A stretch of 64,000 nucleotides of DNA, taken from assembly GCF_041051975.1 (NCBI RefSeq), contig NZ_CP163435.1:1674001-1738000 (forward strand), in the 5' to 3' direction. Of this stretch, positions 41,086-48,383 are shown piece after piece. The position numbers and the translations under genes are program-made. The stretch comes from Streptomyces sp. R21. Lineage in GTDB: Bacteria > Actinomycetota > Actinomycetes > Streptomycetales > Streptomycetaceae. The notes beneath the pieces were generated by a model. The model saw only the letters and a list, made by a program, of their open reading frames with translations, had not been told where the DNA came from and ran no database searches. Each line of letters starts with the position of its first letter. Positions within the stretch are counted from its first letter, which is position 1.

Positions 41086-42982
41086 GGGAAGCGGCTCCTT
41101 CAGCAGGGATACGGGGTGTGGTGATCGCCGGCTTCGGCACGCGCCGGGTCTCGGTGCCGAGGTAGAAGTCCGTGTACGTCGACTGGAGATAGCCGCGCAC
41201 GGTCCAGCCGAGCCGGTACTCGGGGTTCTGGGCGAGCGTGTAGATCCGCGTCGGCGTCGGCTCGGTGCTGGTGTAGAGGCGCAGCGCGCTGTGGTCGTCG
41301 GTCTCGGCGAGGATCTCCTCGCGCCAGTCGCCGACGATGTCGCCGTAGAAGGGGGTGGCGTTGCGGGCGCCGGAGACGACACCGGACGGGTCGAAGACCC
41401 TCGTGCTCGTCTCGGTCGCCGGGTCCCATTTCTCGACGTGGGTGTAGTCGAGGAGTTCGGAACCCTTGTCGCCGTCCCACCAGATGCGGAAGTTGACGCT
41501 GGGCGTGGTCGTGGAGACCTTGCCGTCCTGGACGTTGCGGACGCCCGCGCCGGGAGCGGTGACGTCGGCGGTGGAGGTCCAGTACTCGTAGCCCGGGTGG
41601 GCCGGGTCGATGTCGGCGGCGGTGCCCCGGCCGACGTCGAGGGCCTCGTCGCTCTCCGGGTTCGCCGGGTGCACCCCGGTCGTCAGGCGCTCGCCGGTGT
41701 CGGCGTCGTAGTAGTACCAGGGGAAGTCGGACACGATGCCCAGCTCGGACTGCTGGATCGCGAAGCCTTCCAGGCCGGGCCGGTCGGGGTCGAGGTCGGC
41801 GATGTCGAAGCGGTCGCCGTGGATGGCGCCGTCGACGACATAGCGCAGGGTGCCGTCACTGTTCACGACGTAGTTGCCGTCGGCGATCTCGTCCTTGCCG
41901 TCCTGGTCGACGTCGACGGTGCGGATCTGGTGGAAGCTCGTGGCGGGACTGCCGTCGGGCACCACGTACTTCCAACGCGGCTTGAGATCCGTGCCGTTGA
42001 AGTCCCAGGTCTGGAAGAGCTTGCGGAAGGCGCCGCGCTTGGCGCCTACCCGGGTGACCAGCTTCGTGACGAGGCTGGGGTGTACGCCGTCGAGGTAGGC
42101 GATCCCGAAGTGCCCGCCCGAGGGGCCGTCGGCGACGAAGTCGTCGGGGACGGGCTGTCGGGTGCGCTCGACGCCCGTCGCGCCGTCGATCACCGAAATG
42201 AACTGGTTCGCGGGCGAGTTGGCGGCGACCTGCGCACCGTCCGCGAAGGTGGTCCCGTTCGCCGTGTGCACCAGCACCTCGGACCTGCCGTCTCCGTCGA
42301 GGTCGTACACGGTGACGTTGTCGTCGTTGCGGTAGCCGCCGATCGCGGTCGACCCGCTGATCGCGGCGGGCGCCGGGTCGTTGGCACCGTTCCCGGGGAC
42401 CTGGGTGTACGAGCCGGGGCCGAGGTCGACGCGCCACAGACGCTCTCCGGTGAGGGTGTAAGCCTCCAGGAGGTCGGGCTTGTCCCGGGTCCGGGAGAGG
42501 CGGCTGACGACGAGTTCGTAGCGGCCGTCACCGTCGAGGTCACCCGGCCAGGCGTGCTGCACGGTGTAGCCGTCGGCGGCTGCGAGCGGGATCTCCGCGT
42601 AGCCCGTGGCGAAGTTGAGCGCGGCGCCGTGCGTAGCCGAACTCGGCTTCTGCTCATGGCCGTTGACGACAGCCCGCACGGTGTAGGTGCCCGTGCCGGA
42701 GCTGTTGTCCTGGTAGGTGGTCGACTTGATGACCGGCGTACGGTTCAACCGGCGCCCGTCCTTGTAGACGTTGAAGGCGATGGCGTTGCCGTAGGTGGCG
42801 TACTCCGTGCCGAGCAGGCGCCAGCTGAGGAAGGTGCCGTCCCCCGAGGGGACGGCGACCAGTCCGCGGTCGAGGTTCTCCACGACGCGCCGCGCCTGCG
42901 GTGCGTCGGCCTCGGACGGCGCGGCGAGCAGCCCGGCCAGCAGGACCGCGGCGGTCACGGCGCCGAGTCTTCGGGGTCTCAC
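41069..42982 (-). CDS. Rhamnogalacturonan lyase (PL11-like), secreted
   Basis: A 637-residue protein with a Sec-type signal (residues 1-26) and the eight-bladed propeller layout of PL11 lyases: RVVENLDRGLVAV at the mature start, AFNVYKDGRRLNRTPVI, calcium-binding DLDGDGRYELVV, VYDLDGDGRSEVLV and DVDQDGKDEIADG motifs, the PWYYYDADTGERLTTG region, FRIWWDGDKGSELLDY and FYGDIVGDWREEIL. It cuts the rhamnose-galacturonate backbone of rhamnogalacturonan I by beta-elimination outside the cell. The GTG start has AAGGAG 9 nt upstream. Confidence 0.92.
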   Translation of the reverse strand: MRPRRLGAVTAAVLLAGLLAAPSEADAPQARRVVENLDRGLVAVPSGDGTFLSWRLLGTEYATYGNAIAFNVYKDGRRLNRTPVIKSTTYQDNSSGTGTYTVRAVVNGHEQKPSSATHGAALNFATGYAEIPLAAADGYTVQHAWPGDLDGDGRYELVVSRLSRTRDKPDLLEAYTLTGERLWRVDLGPGSYTQVPGNGANDPAPAAISGSTAIGGYRNDDNVTVYDLDGDGRSEVLVHTANGTTFADGAQVAANSPANQFISVIDGATGVERTRQPVPDDFVADGPSGGHFGIAYLDGVHPSLVTKLVTRVGAKRGAFRKLFQTWDFNGTDLKPRWKYVVPDGSPATSFHQIRTVDVDQDGKDEIADGNYVVNSDGTLRYVVDGAIHGDRFDIADLDPDRPGLEGFAIQQSELGIVSDFPWYYYDADTGERLTTGVHPANPESDEALDVGRGTAADIDPAHPGYEYWTSTADVTAPGAGVRNVQDGKVSTTTPSVNFRIWWDGDKGSELLDYTHVEKWDPATETSTRVFDPSGVVSGARNATPFYGDIVGDWREEILAETDDHSALRLYTSTEPTPTRIYTLAQNPEYRLGWTVRGYLQSTYTDFYLGTETRRVPKPAITTPRIPAEGAASHDDHA

Positions 42983-42985
42983 GGT

Positions 42986-44035
42986 TCAGTGCTCCTTGTC
43001 GAGGATGAGGGCGGCGAGGCGGTCGGCCACCTTGCGATGGCCCTGTGTGTTCGGGTGGACGGTGCCGTTGAAGTCGCCGTCCTCCAGGGACAGCCATCCG
43101 GTGGTGTCGACGAACTCCACGGCGGAGTCGGCGAGTTGGTCCACGACGGCCGCGATGTCGTCGGCGTGGGTGCCGTTGAAGGGGCGCAGGGCGAGGATGC
43201 GGGCGTGCGGGGCGGCGGATCTCAGCTCTTCGAGGTAGGAGCGGTAGGCCGACCGGAAGTCGTCGGCCGCGGACGCCGCGTCGTTCGTGCCCTGGTTGAC
43301 CACGATCACATCGGCGCGGCGGTCCGAATCCGCCCTGGAATCGGCGTAGTTCCAGCCGTAGGCGTCCTTGGCAGCCGGCACTCCCCCGTTTCCGGTCTGG
43401 ACCACACCCTGCCTGCCGAAACCGACCTGGGTGAGGGAGGCGCCCAGCCGGTCCGCGACCAGGGTCGGGTAGGCGGCCGTACCGTCGGCGCAGTCGGAGG
43501 TGTTGACCTCGCACAAGGCCATGACTCCCTGGGTGATGGAGTCGCCGTAGAACGCCAACCGCCGTGTGGGCGACCGGTGTTCGGGGAGCAGGCGGCCACC
43601 CTGGTCGAGCCGCAGCCCGGTGAACACGACTCCCGTCTCCAGGGGAGGAGTCCAGCGGTTGGCCCGCGAGAAGACGTCCTTCACGGAGATCTCGACGGTG
43701 TGCGGCCCCCGTCCCGGCGCGCCGATGCCGATGTTGCCCCGGTCGACGGCGTACAGCTGCCTCGGTCCGCCGTCGACCGACACGTAGATCTGCGCGGGCA
43801 CGGTGATCGACGCGACGTCGAAGAGGGCGTGCACGCCCCCGCCGGTGAAGCGGAAGCGCAGCCGGGAGCCGGAGTTGACTGTGGTCGCGGCCTCGGGCGT
43901 ACGCCCCCAGTGCCCCTCGTAGGCGAGGCGTCTGTCGTCGGGGCGTACGACGTTCGGGCGGCCGGACGCGAAAACGGGCGGCGCACCGGGCAGGACCAGG
44001 GCGGCGGCTGTGGCGGTGACCAGCAGACGTCTCAT
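42986..44035 (-). CDS. Secreted SGNH esterase (CE2/rhamnogalacturonan acetylesterase-like)
   Basis: A 349-residue exported protein with a signal peptide (1-24), an N-terminal beta-sandwich (about 30-140, RLAYEGHWG..., FRFTGGGVHALFDVASIT) and an SGNH domain: RLAFYGDSITQG (Ser), GVVQTGNGG, VVNQGTNDAASAADDF (Asn) and DGDFNGTVHPNTQGH (Asp/His). A jelly-roll plus SGNH is the layout of CE2-type deacetylases. In this operon it probably removes acetyl groups from pectin so that the lyases can act. It overlaps the upstream gene in ATGA. Confidence 0.85.
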   Translation of the reverse strand: MRRLLVTATAAALVLPGAPPVFASGRPNVVRPDDRRLAYEGHWGRTPEAATTVNSGSRLRFRFTGGGVHALFDVASITVPAQIYVSVDGGPRQLYAVDRGNIGIGAPGRGPHTVEISVKDVFSRANRWTPPLETGVVFTGLRLDQGGRLLPEHRSPTRRLAFYGDSITQGVMALCEVNTSDCADGTAAYPTLVADRLGASLTQVGFGRQGVVQTGNGGVPAAKDAYGWNYADSRADSDRRADVIVVNQGTNDAASAADDFRSAYRSYLEELRSAAPHARILALRPFNGTHADDIAAVVDQLADSAVEFVDTTGWLSLEDGDFNGTVHPNTQGHRKVADRLAALILDKEH

Positions 44036-46758
44036 GACGGGATCCGGTCTCCGATCAGCGCCAGGTTCTGGATCGCCGCGAGTGCCCACTGCGCCGAGGA
44101 GTTGGTGGAGATCCAGGGAATCTCCTCCGTGGTGCGCAGCACGGCCGGGGTCTTGATGGTGACCCGCGACCAGTCGTTGGACGGGAAATAGGTGTCGCTG
44201 CCGGTGTAGAACTCGTTCCAGGCGCGCTTGGCGAGCGTCGGGTCGTCCTTGCGCTGGGCTGCGTAGGCGGTGATCCGGGAGTGTGCGGCGGGCAGCGCGG
44301 ACTTCCAGGTCGAGCCCGTCAGCGCCGTCTTCTCGGCGTTCGTGCCGTTGTAGTACTGGGCGTACTTCAGCCAGGCGTCGGCGAATTGGGGTTCGTCGTC
44401 GCCGAGCAGCGAGACGATCTCGCTGTTGGTCTCGACGAGACCGAAGACGGCGGACAGGTGGGAGACGCTGACACTCCTGTCCGTGGTGACCGTGAACTTG
44501 CCGGTGTCGGCGTCGAGAAGGCCCGTCCCGGTGAAGAAGCCGTTCGGCTGCGCGGCGATGGTCCGTAGTGAATTGACCAGCTTGGTCCTGGCCTTCTCCC
44601 AGTGCGGGCCGCGGCGCTCCCACTCCGTGAGCCAGGCCGCCGACAACCCGCCCCAGTCGGTGCCGAATCCGACGGACAGCGCGTGCCGGTCGCCGGGGGT
44701 GTAGCCGTCCGTGCGGACCTTGCGCTGCGGGTCGACCTCCAGGAACGTCAGCTCCACGTCGACGAGTTCACTCAACAGGTCGCCGGTGCGCTCGTCGCCG
44801 GTGAGGAAGTAGTAGAAGCGGCGGTTGGCGGCCGTAGAGATGCGGACCTGCTTGGCGCTGTCCGCGTAGTGCTGCACGCCGTGCCGGGTGCCGAGACCGG
44901 CCCACTTGCCGAGGTGGTAGACGTCGACCTCGCCGGTGTGCCGGGTCATCGCCTCCGCGAACCGGAAGACTTCCGCCGATCCGGTGCGCAGGAAGTGGTA
45001 CCAGAGCCAGAGGTCGGTGCCCAGTTCGGAGTTGTCCCAGGCGAAGCCGCCGACGTCGTAGCGCCAGACGTGCCGGTCGTTGTCGTAGGTGTGCTGCACG
45101 TCGCCGTAGTCGAGGAAGCCGTACCAGCGGCGGTCCTCGCGCTGGTCACGGTAGTAGGCGAACAGGTCGTCGAGGTGGTCCTCGATGACCTTGCGGGGCG
45201 CGTTCGAGCGGTCGACCGGCGCCCAGTCGCCGAAGATCCCTGCGGAGTGCAGGCGTTCGGGGCTCGCGGTCAGCAGCGGCGGGGTCGCGACGGCCGCTGC
45301 CTGCGCGGCCAGGTCGGCGGCGCTCGGGGTCTTCTGAAGGGCCCAGAACGTCAACTCGCTGGTACGGGCGATCCCGTAGGGCGTGCCGAAGCCCGGCTCG
45401 TAGTCCTCGTAGGTGATCTCCAGGCCCTCGGACTGCTTCGCGTACGTGTCCTGGCCCAGGCCATCGTGGTAGAAGCGCAGGTCGAGCGGCGGCGCCTCGG
45501 GCGAGTAGAGCCAGAGAGTGACCTCGGCGGCCTCGGAAGCCGCGCCGCGGATGTCGAGCTGCGTGGGGTGACGCTGCCAGAAGTCCCGCAGGCCGAAGGA
45601 GAGTCCGCCGCTCGCGCCGCCGACGTAGCCGAAGCCACCGGCCCGTCGTCCGGCGGCGGCCTGGATCCAGCCGTGCCCGGCCTTGGTGCGCTTGCGGATC
45701 GCGTAGCCGTCCGCCGTGGGCTGGGTGAGCGTGAAGTCGCCCCACTGCGGGATGTAGGCGAGGCGACTGGACACGCGGGTGTCCCAGGTCGCGGTGTCGG
45801 GCAGCCTCTCGCCCGCGATCTGCGCGCTGCGCACCGCCTCGCCGGGGTCGCGGCGCAGCCCGGTGATGCCCTGGACGGCCTCGCTGAAGAGGCCACCCGC
45901 CGCGTCGGCGAGGCGTACATGCCGGTCGTACGCCGCGTCGCTCAGCGGCACGGTGAAGCGGACGCCGAGCCCGCGCAGGAAGTCCCCGTCGTCCTTGCCG
46001 GGCTCCTGCTTGCCGTCCCAGACGAAGGTGTGCACGAGCCGGAAGGACTCGGCCCCGGCGTGGAAGGAGAAGCGCAGCACGAAGGGCAGCCAGCCGCGGC
46101 TGGCGCGCCGGTGGCGGCCCTCGACGCGTACGACGGCGCGCACCGGCCCGTCCTGTTCGACCTCGGTCCTCTCGATCCGCCCGGTGAAGTCCTCGGCCGC
46201 GACGCCGTCACGGAGCGAGCCCTGCCGTAGGGCGACCAGCCGTCCGCCACGGGCGATCTCGGCCGAGCCGCGCCGGACGCTGCGCACCACGGTGTCGGAG
46301 CCCTTCGTGCCGAACACCGCCGTGATGACACCGGTCGACACCTCGATACGACCGCCGGTCCGCGTGACGGTGACCTTCTGGGCGGGGGCGGCGGGGGTGC
46401 CCGCGGCCAGCCGGTACGTCTCCGAGGTGGGCGCGCCTGGTGCGATGGCGTGGGCGGTCCACTTCACCGAGCCGTCGGGCCAGTGGCCGGTGACCCAGCT
46501 CTGCAGGGGGACGTCGTCGCCGGAGGAGGTGGTCAGCCGGAACGCCTGGTCGGGCCGGTAGGTGCCGCGGGCCCAGGGCACGCCCCAGGTGGTCCCGGCG
46601 TGGGCGGCGGGCGCGGAGCCTTCCAGCCAGTGCAGCTCAGTGTCACCCCCGGCGTCCGTGGCGGCGGAGGCGCTTCGGGACAGGGCCCAGGAGAAGGGGG
46701 TGGCGGCGGCCGCGGCTGCGGCGCCCTTGATGACAGCGCGTCGTCGGACGCCGGGCAC
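44032..46758 (-). CDS. Secreted exo-rhamnogalacturonan lyase-like protein (PL26-like)
   Basis: About 908 residues. It has a twin-arginine-type leader (RRRAVIKGAAAAAAATPFSWAL), then an N-terminal beta domain (WLEGSAPAAHAGTTWGVPWA, SWVTGHWPDGSVKW), a large central domain with EITYEDYEPGFGTPYGIART, and an alpha/alpha-toroid-like C-terminal part (WYGFLDYGDVQHTYD, WRYDVGGFAWDNSELGTDLW, HALSVGFGTDWGGLSAAWL). These fit the exo-acting rhamnogalacturonan lyase family. GTG 46758 is preferred because GGAGG lies 5 nt before it; an ATG six codons upstream is also in frame. It is the first gene of the operon, directly behind a LacI-type box. Confidence 0.8.
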   Translation of the reverse strand: MPGVRRRAVIKGAAAAAAATPFSWALSRSASAATDAGGDTELHWLEGSAPAAHAGTTWGVPWARGTYRPDQAFRLTTSSGDDVPLQSWVTGHWPDGSVKWTAHAIAPGAPTSETYRLAAGTPAAPAQKVTVTRTGGRIEVSTGVITAVFGTKGSDTVVRSVRRGSAEIARGGRLVALRQGSLRDGVAAEDFTGRIERTEVEQDGPVRAVVRVEGRHRRASRGWLPFVLRFSFHAGAESFRLVHTFVWDGKQEPGKDDGDFLRGLGVRFTVPLSDAAYDRHVRLADAAGGLFSEAVQGITGLRRDPGEAVRSAQIAGERLPDTATWDTRVSSRLAYIPQWGDFTLTQPTADGYAIRKRTKAGHGWIQAAAGRRAGGFGYVGGASGGLSFGLRDFWQRHPTQLDIRGAASEAAEVTLWLYSPEAPPLDLRFYHDGLGQDTYAKQSEGLEITYEDYEPGFGTPYGIARTSELTFWALQKTPSAADLAAQAAAVATPPLLTASPERLHSAGIFGDWAPVDRSNAPRKVIEDHLDDLFAYYRDQREDRRWYGFLDYGDVQHTYDNDRHVWRYDVGGFAWDNSELGTDLWLWYHFLRTGSAEVFRFAEAMTRHTGEVDVYHLGKWAGLGTRHGVQHYADSAKQVRISTAANRRFYYFLTGDERTGDLLSELVDVELTFLEVDPQRKVRTDGYTPGDRHALSVGFGTDWGGLSAAWLTEWERRGPHWEKARTKLVNSLRTIAAQPNGFFTGTGLLDADTGKFTVTTDRSVSVSHLSAVFGLVETNSEIVSLLGDDEPQFADAWLKYAQYYNGTNAEKTALTGSTWKSALPAAHSRITAYAAQRKDDPTLAKRAWNEFYTGSDTYFPSNDWSRVTIKTPAVLRTTEEIPWISTNSSAQWALAAIQNLALIGDRIPS

Positions 46759-46777
46759 GGGGACCTCCATAAGCATA

Positions 46778-46789
46778 GAAAGCGCTTGC
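46778..46789. promoter_or_regulatory. LacI-type operator GAAAGCGCTTGC
   Basis: A near-palindrome centred on AAGCGCTT with the CG step typical of LacI/GalR-family sites, 19 bp upstream of the rhamnogalacturonan operon start. It predicts substrate-dependent repression by a LacI regulator encoded elsewhere. Confidence 0.6.
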
Positions 46790-46937
46790 GGAGATCACTG
46801 TGGCCTCACTGTCGCACGGCTGTCGATACATCGGACGCCCATGCCACAAGACCGCAATGTGCCGATCATGAACGGCACAGGAAAGGCCCATCAAGAACCG
46901 CGCGGGCAAGGCCGGTTACGAACCGAACGGGGGAACA

Positions 46938-46978
46938 CCGAAGGCCGGGCCCCGGGGATCGTGGGGTCCGGCCTTCGG
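46938..46978 (-). terminator. Hairpin terminator of the LysM-M23 gene
   Basis: A 16-bp stem, CCGAAGGCCGGGCCCC paired with GGGGTCCGGCCTTCGG with one G-T pair and a 9-nt loop, 21 bp after the stop codon. Confidence 0.75.
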
Positions 46979-46998
46979 AGGCGAGGAGCAGGCGGGCG

Positions 46999-47919
46999 TC
47001 AGCCGACGGCCACGCCATGCGAGCGGAGGTACGCCACGGGGTCCACGTCCGAGCCGTAGTTCGGCGTGGTGCGGATCTCGAAGTGCAGGTGCGGGCCGGT
47101 GACGTTGCCGGTCGCGCCCGAGAGGCCGAGCTGCTGGCCCTCGGTCACGGTCTGGCCCGCCGAGACGGAGAGCTGCGACATGTGGGCGTACTGGCTGTAC
47201 TGGCCGTCGGCGTGCTGGATGACGACCTCGTTGCCGTAGGCGCCGTCGTAGGCGGCCGAGACGACGGTGCCCGCGGCGATGGCCTTGATGGTGGTGCCGG
47301 TCGGCACCACGAAGTCCACGCCGGTGTGGTAGCCGCTGGACCACATGCTGCCGGCGACCTTGTAGCCGGTGCCGACGGTGGCACCGGAGACGGGCAGGCC
47401 GTAGCCGGAGCTGCTGGCCGTGTCGGCGGACTGAGTGGTCTTGGAACCGGTCGTCTGCGCGGCCGTCGACTTGGTCGTCTGCGTGCGCTTGCCGGACGAC
47501 TGGGTGGCGGCGGTCGCGGCCTTCTTGCCGATCGTCAGCTTCAGGCCCGGGTGGATCAGCGAGGGGTCGCTGCCGACGGCCGTGCGGTTGTCGGAGTAGA
47601 GCTTCTTCCAGCCCCCGGTGACGTTCTGCTCGTCGGCGATCTTCGAGAGGTAGTCACCGGCCCGCACCGAGTAGGTCTTCGTGCCGGCCTTCTGGACGGC
47701 GGTCGGAGCGGCGGTGGAGGCCTTTTCCGAGACGTTCTGCGCGACGTTCTCGGCGGTCTTCTCGGGAACCGTCGAAACGGCGGCCGCGGGGGTGGCGGCG
47801 TGGGCACCCGTGGCCCCCATCAGAGGCAGCGCCAGCGCGGCGCCACCGGTTCCGGCGACGGCGATCGAGCGAGTGAAACGCTGGGACTTGGGACGGCGGT
47901 GCTTACCCTTCGCGGGCAT
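46999..47919 (-). CDS. LysM-M23 peptidoglycan endopeptidase, secreted
   Basis: A 306-residue exported protein. Signal sequence at 1-42 (basic start, hydrophobic core ending GAHA-A). LysM domain at about 80-130 (KTYSVRAGDYLSKIADEQNV, LIHPGLKLTIG) for peptidoglycan binding. A Thr/Ser/Lys/Gln-rich linker. M23 zinc peptidase at about 180-300 with HTGVDFVVPTGTTIKA (first His and Asp) and GPHLHFEIRT (HxH). It cuts peptide cross-links in the wall. AGAGGA precedes the ATG and lies at the 3' edge of the ydaO riboswitch, so translation or readthrough depends on c-di-AMP. Confidence 0.92.
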   Translation of the reverse strand: MPAKGKHRRPKSQRFTRSIAVAGTGGAALALPLMGATGAHAATPAAAVSTVPEKTAENVAQNVSEKASTAAPTAVQKAGTKTYSVRAGDYLSKIADEQNVTGGWKKLYSDNRTAVGSDPSLIHPGLKLTIGKKAATAATQSSGKRTQTTKSTAAQTTGSKTTQSADTASSSGYGLPVSGATVGTGYKVAGSMWSSGYHTGVDFVVPTGTTIKAIAAGTVVSAAYDGAYGNEVVIQHADGQYSQYAHMSQLSVSAGQTVTEGQQLGLSGATGNVTGPHLHFEIRTTPNYGSDVDPVAYLRSHGVAVG

Positions 47920-47930
47920 GGCGTTTTCCT

Positions 47931-48075
47931 CTCCGGCGCCTGCGAGGTGAGCTGTCGGGTGCGGACTGGAGATGCCCGGCCACGCTCTCGCGCGGCTTTA
48001 CCCCTAGCCGTTCCGGAGACCGGAACAGGCGTTCTACCTGTGGGTCCCCCGCTCCTGCCGTGTACGGGTGAGTGT
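47931..48075 (-). promoter_or_regulatory. ydaO-yuaA (c-di-AMP) riboswitch
   Basis: The leader of the LysM-M23 gene has the conserved strings of this class in order: AGCGGGGGACCCA, GGGGTAAAGCCGC, GCCGGGCATCTCC and CCCGACAGCTCACCTCGCAG with GCGCCGGAGAGGA at the 3' end, which also contains the ribosome site. In Streptomyces such switches precede genes for wall hydrolases and turn them off when c-di-AMP is high. The exact 5' edge is approximate. Confidence 0.9.
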
Positions 48076-48124
48076 GCGGATTCCGGGCGGCGGCAGGATT
48101 GGGCGTCCGTCCGGATTGGTGGCG

Positions 48125-48154
48125 AACGTAAGCGAAATGAGCGCAGTGGGACAA
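48125..48154 (-). promoter_or_regulatory. Putative promoter of the riboswitch leader
   Basis: On the minus strand TTGTCC, 18 bp, TACGTT, about 50 bp upstream of the riboswitch core, the right distance for its leader. Confidence 0.5.
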
Positions 48155-48270
48155 GCATTGAGTTTGCTGTGAACCACGCTTTCTTGATCCTTGTGGACAA
48201 ACCCGGTGACGCTGCGTGGACTAAAGATCTCCGCAATTCTTTAAATCCCCTGAAAACAAAGGAGAATTAC

Positions 48271-48324
48271 GTGAACATGACCACGACCCACTGTTACGAC
48301 TATGACGCTGCTCACGCACCATGA
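48271..48324 (+). CDS. Possible 17-residue leader-type peptide
   Basis: GTG-started frame encoding MNMTTTHCYDYDAAHAP, with a near-perfect AAAGGAG ribosome site 6 nt upstream. It lies in an A+T-rich stretch (48230-48270) between the riboswitch promoter and the convergent end of the alpha-galactosidase gene, and is read on the opposite strand from both. No downstream gene on the plus strand follows within 2 kb, so it is not an obvious attenuator. It may be a small expressed peptide or a chance frame. Confidence 0.35.
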   Translation: MNMTTTHCYDYDAAHAP

Positions 48325-48383
48325 GCCCAGGTAGCCCTATTCCAGGGCCAGTTGTAATGAAGGCTCTAATTCGGACAGAACAG

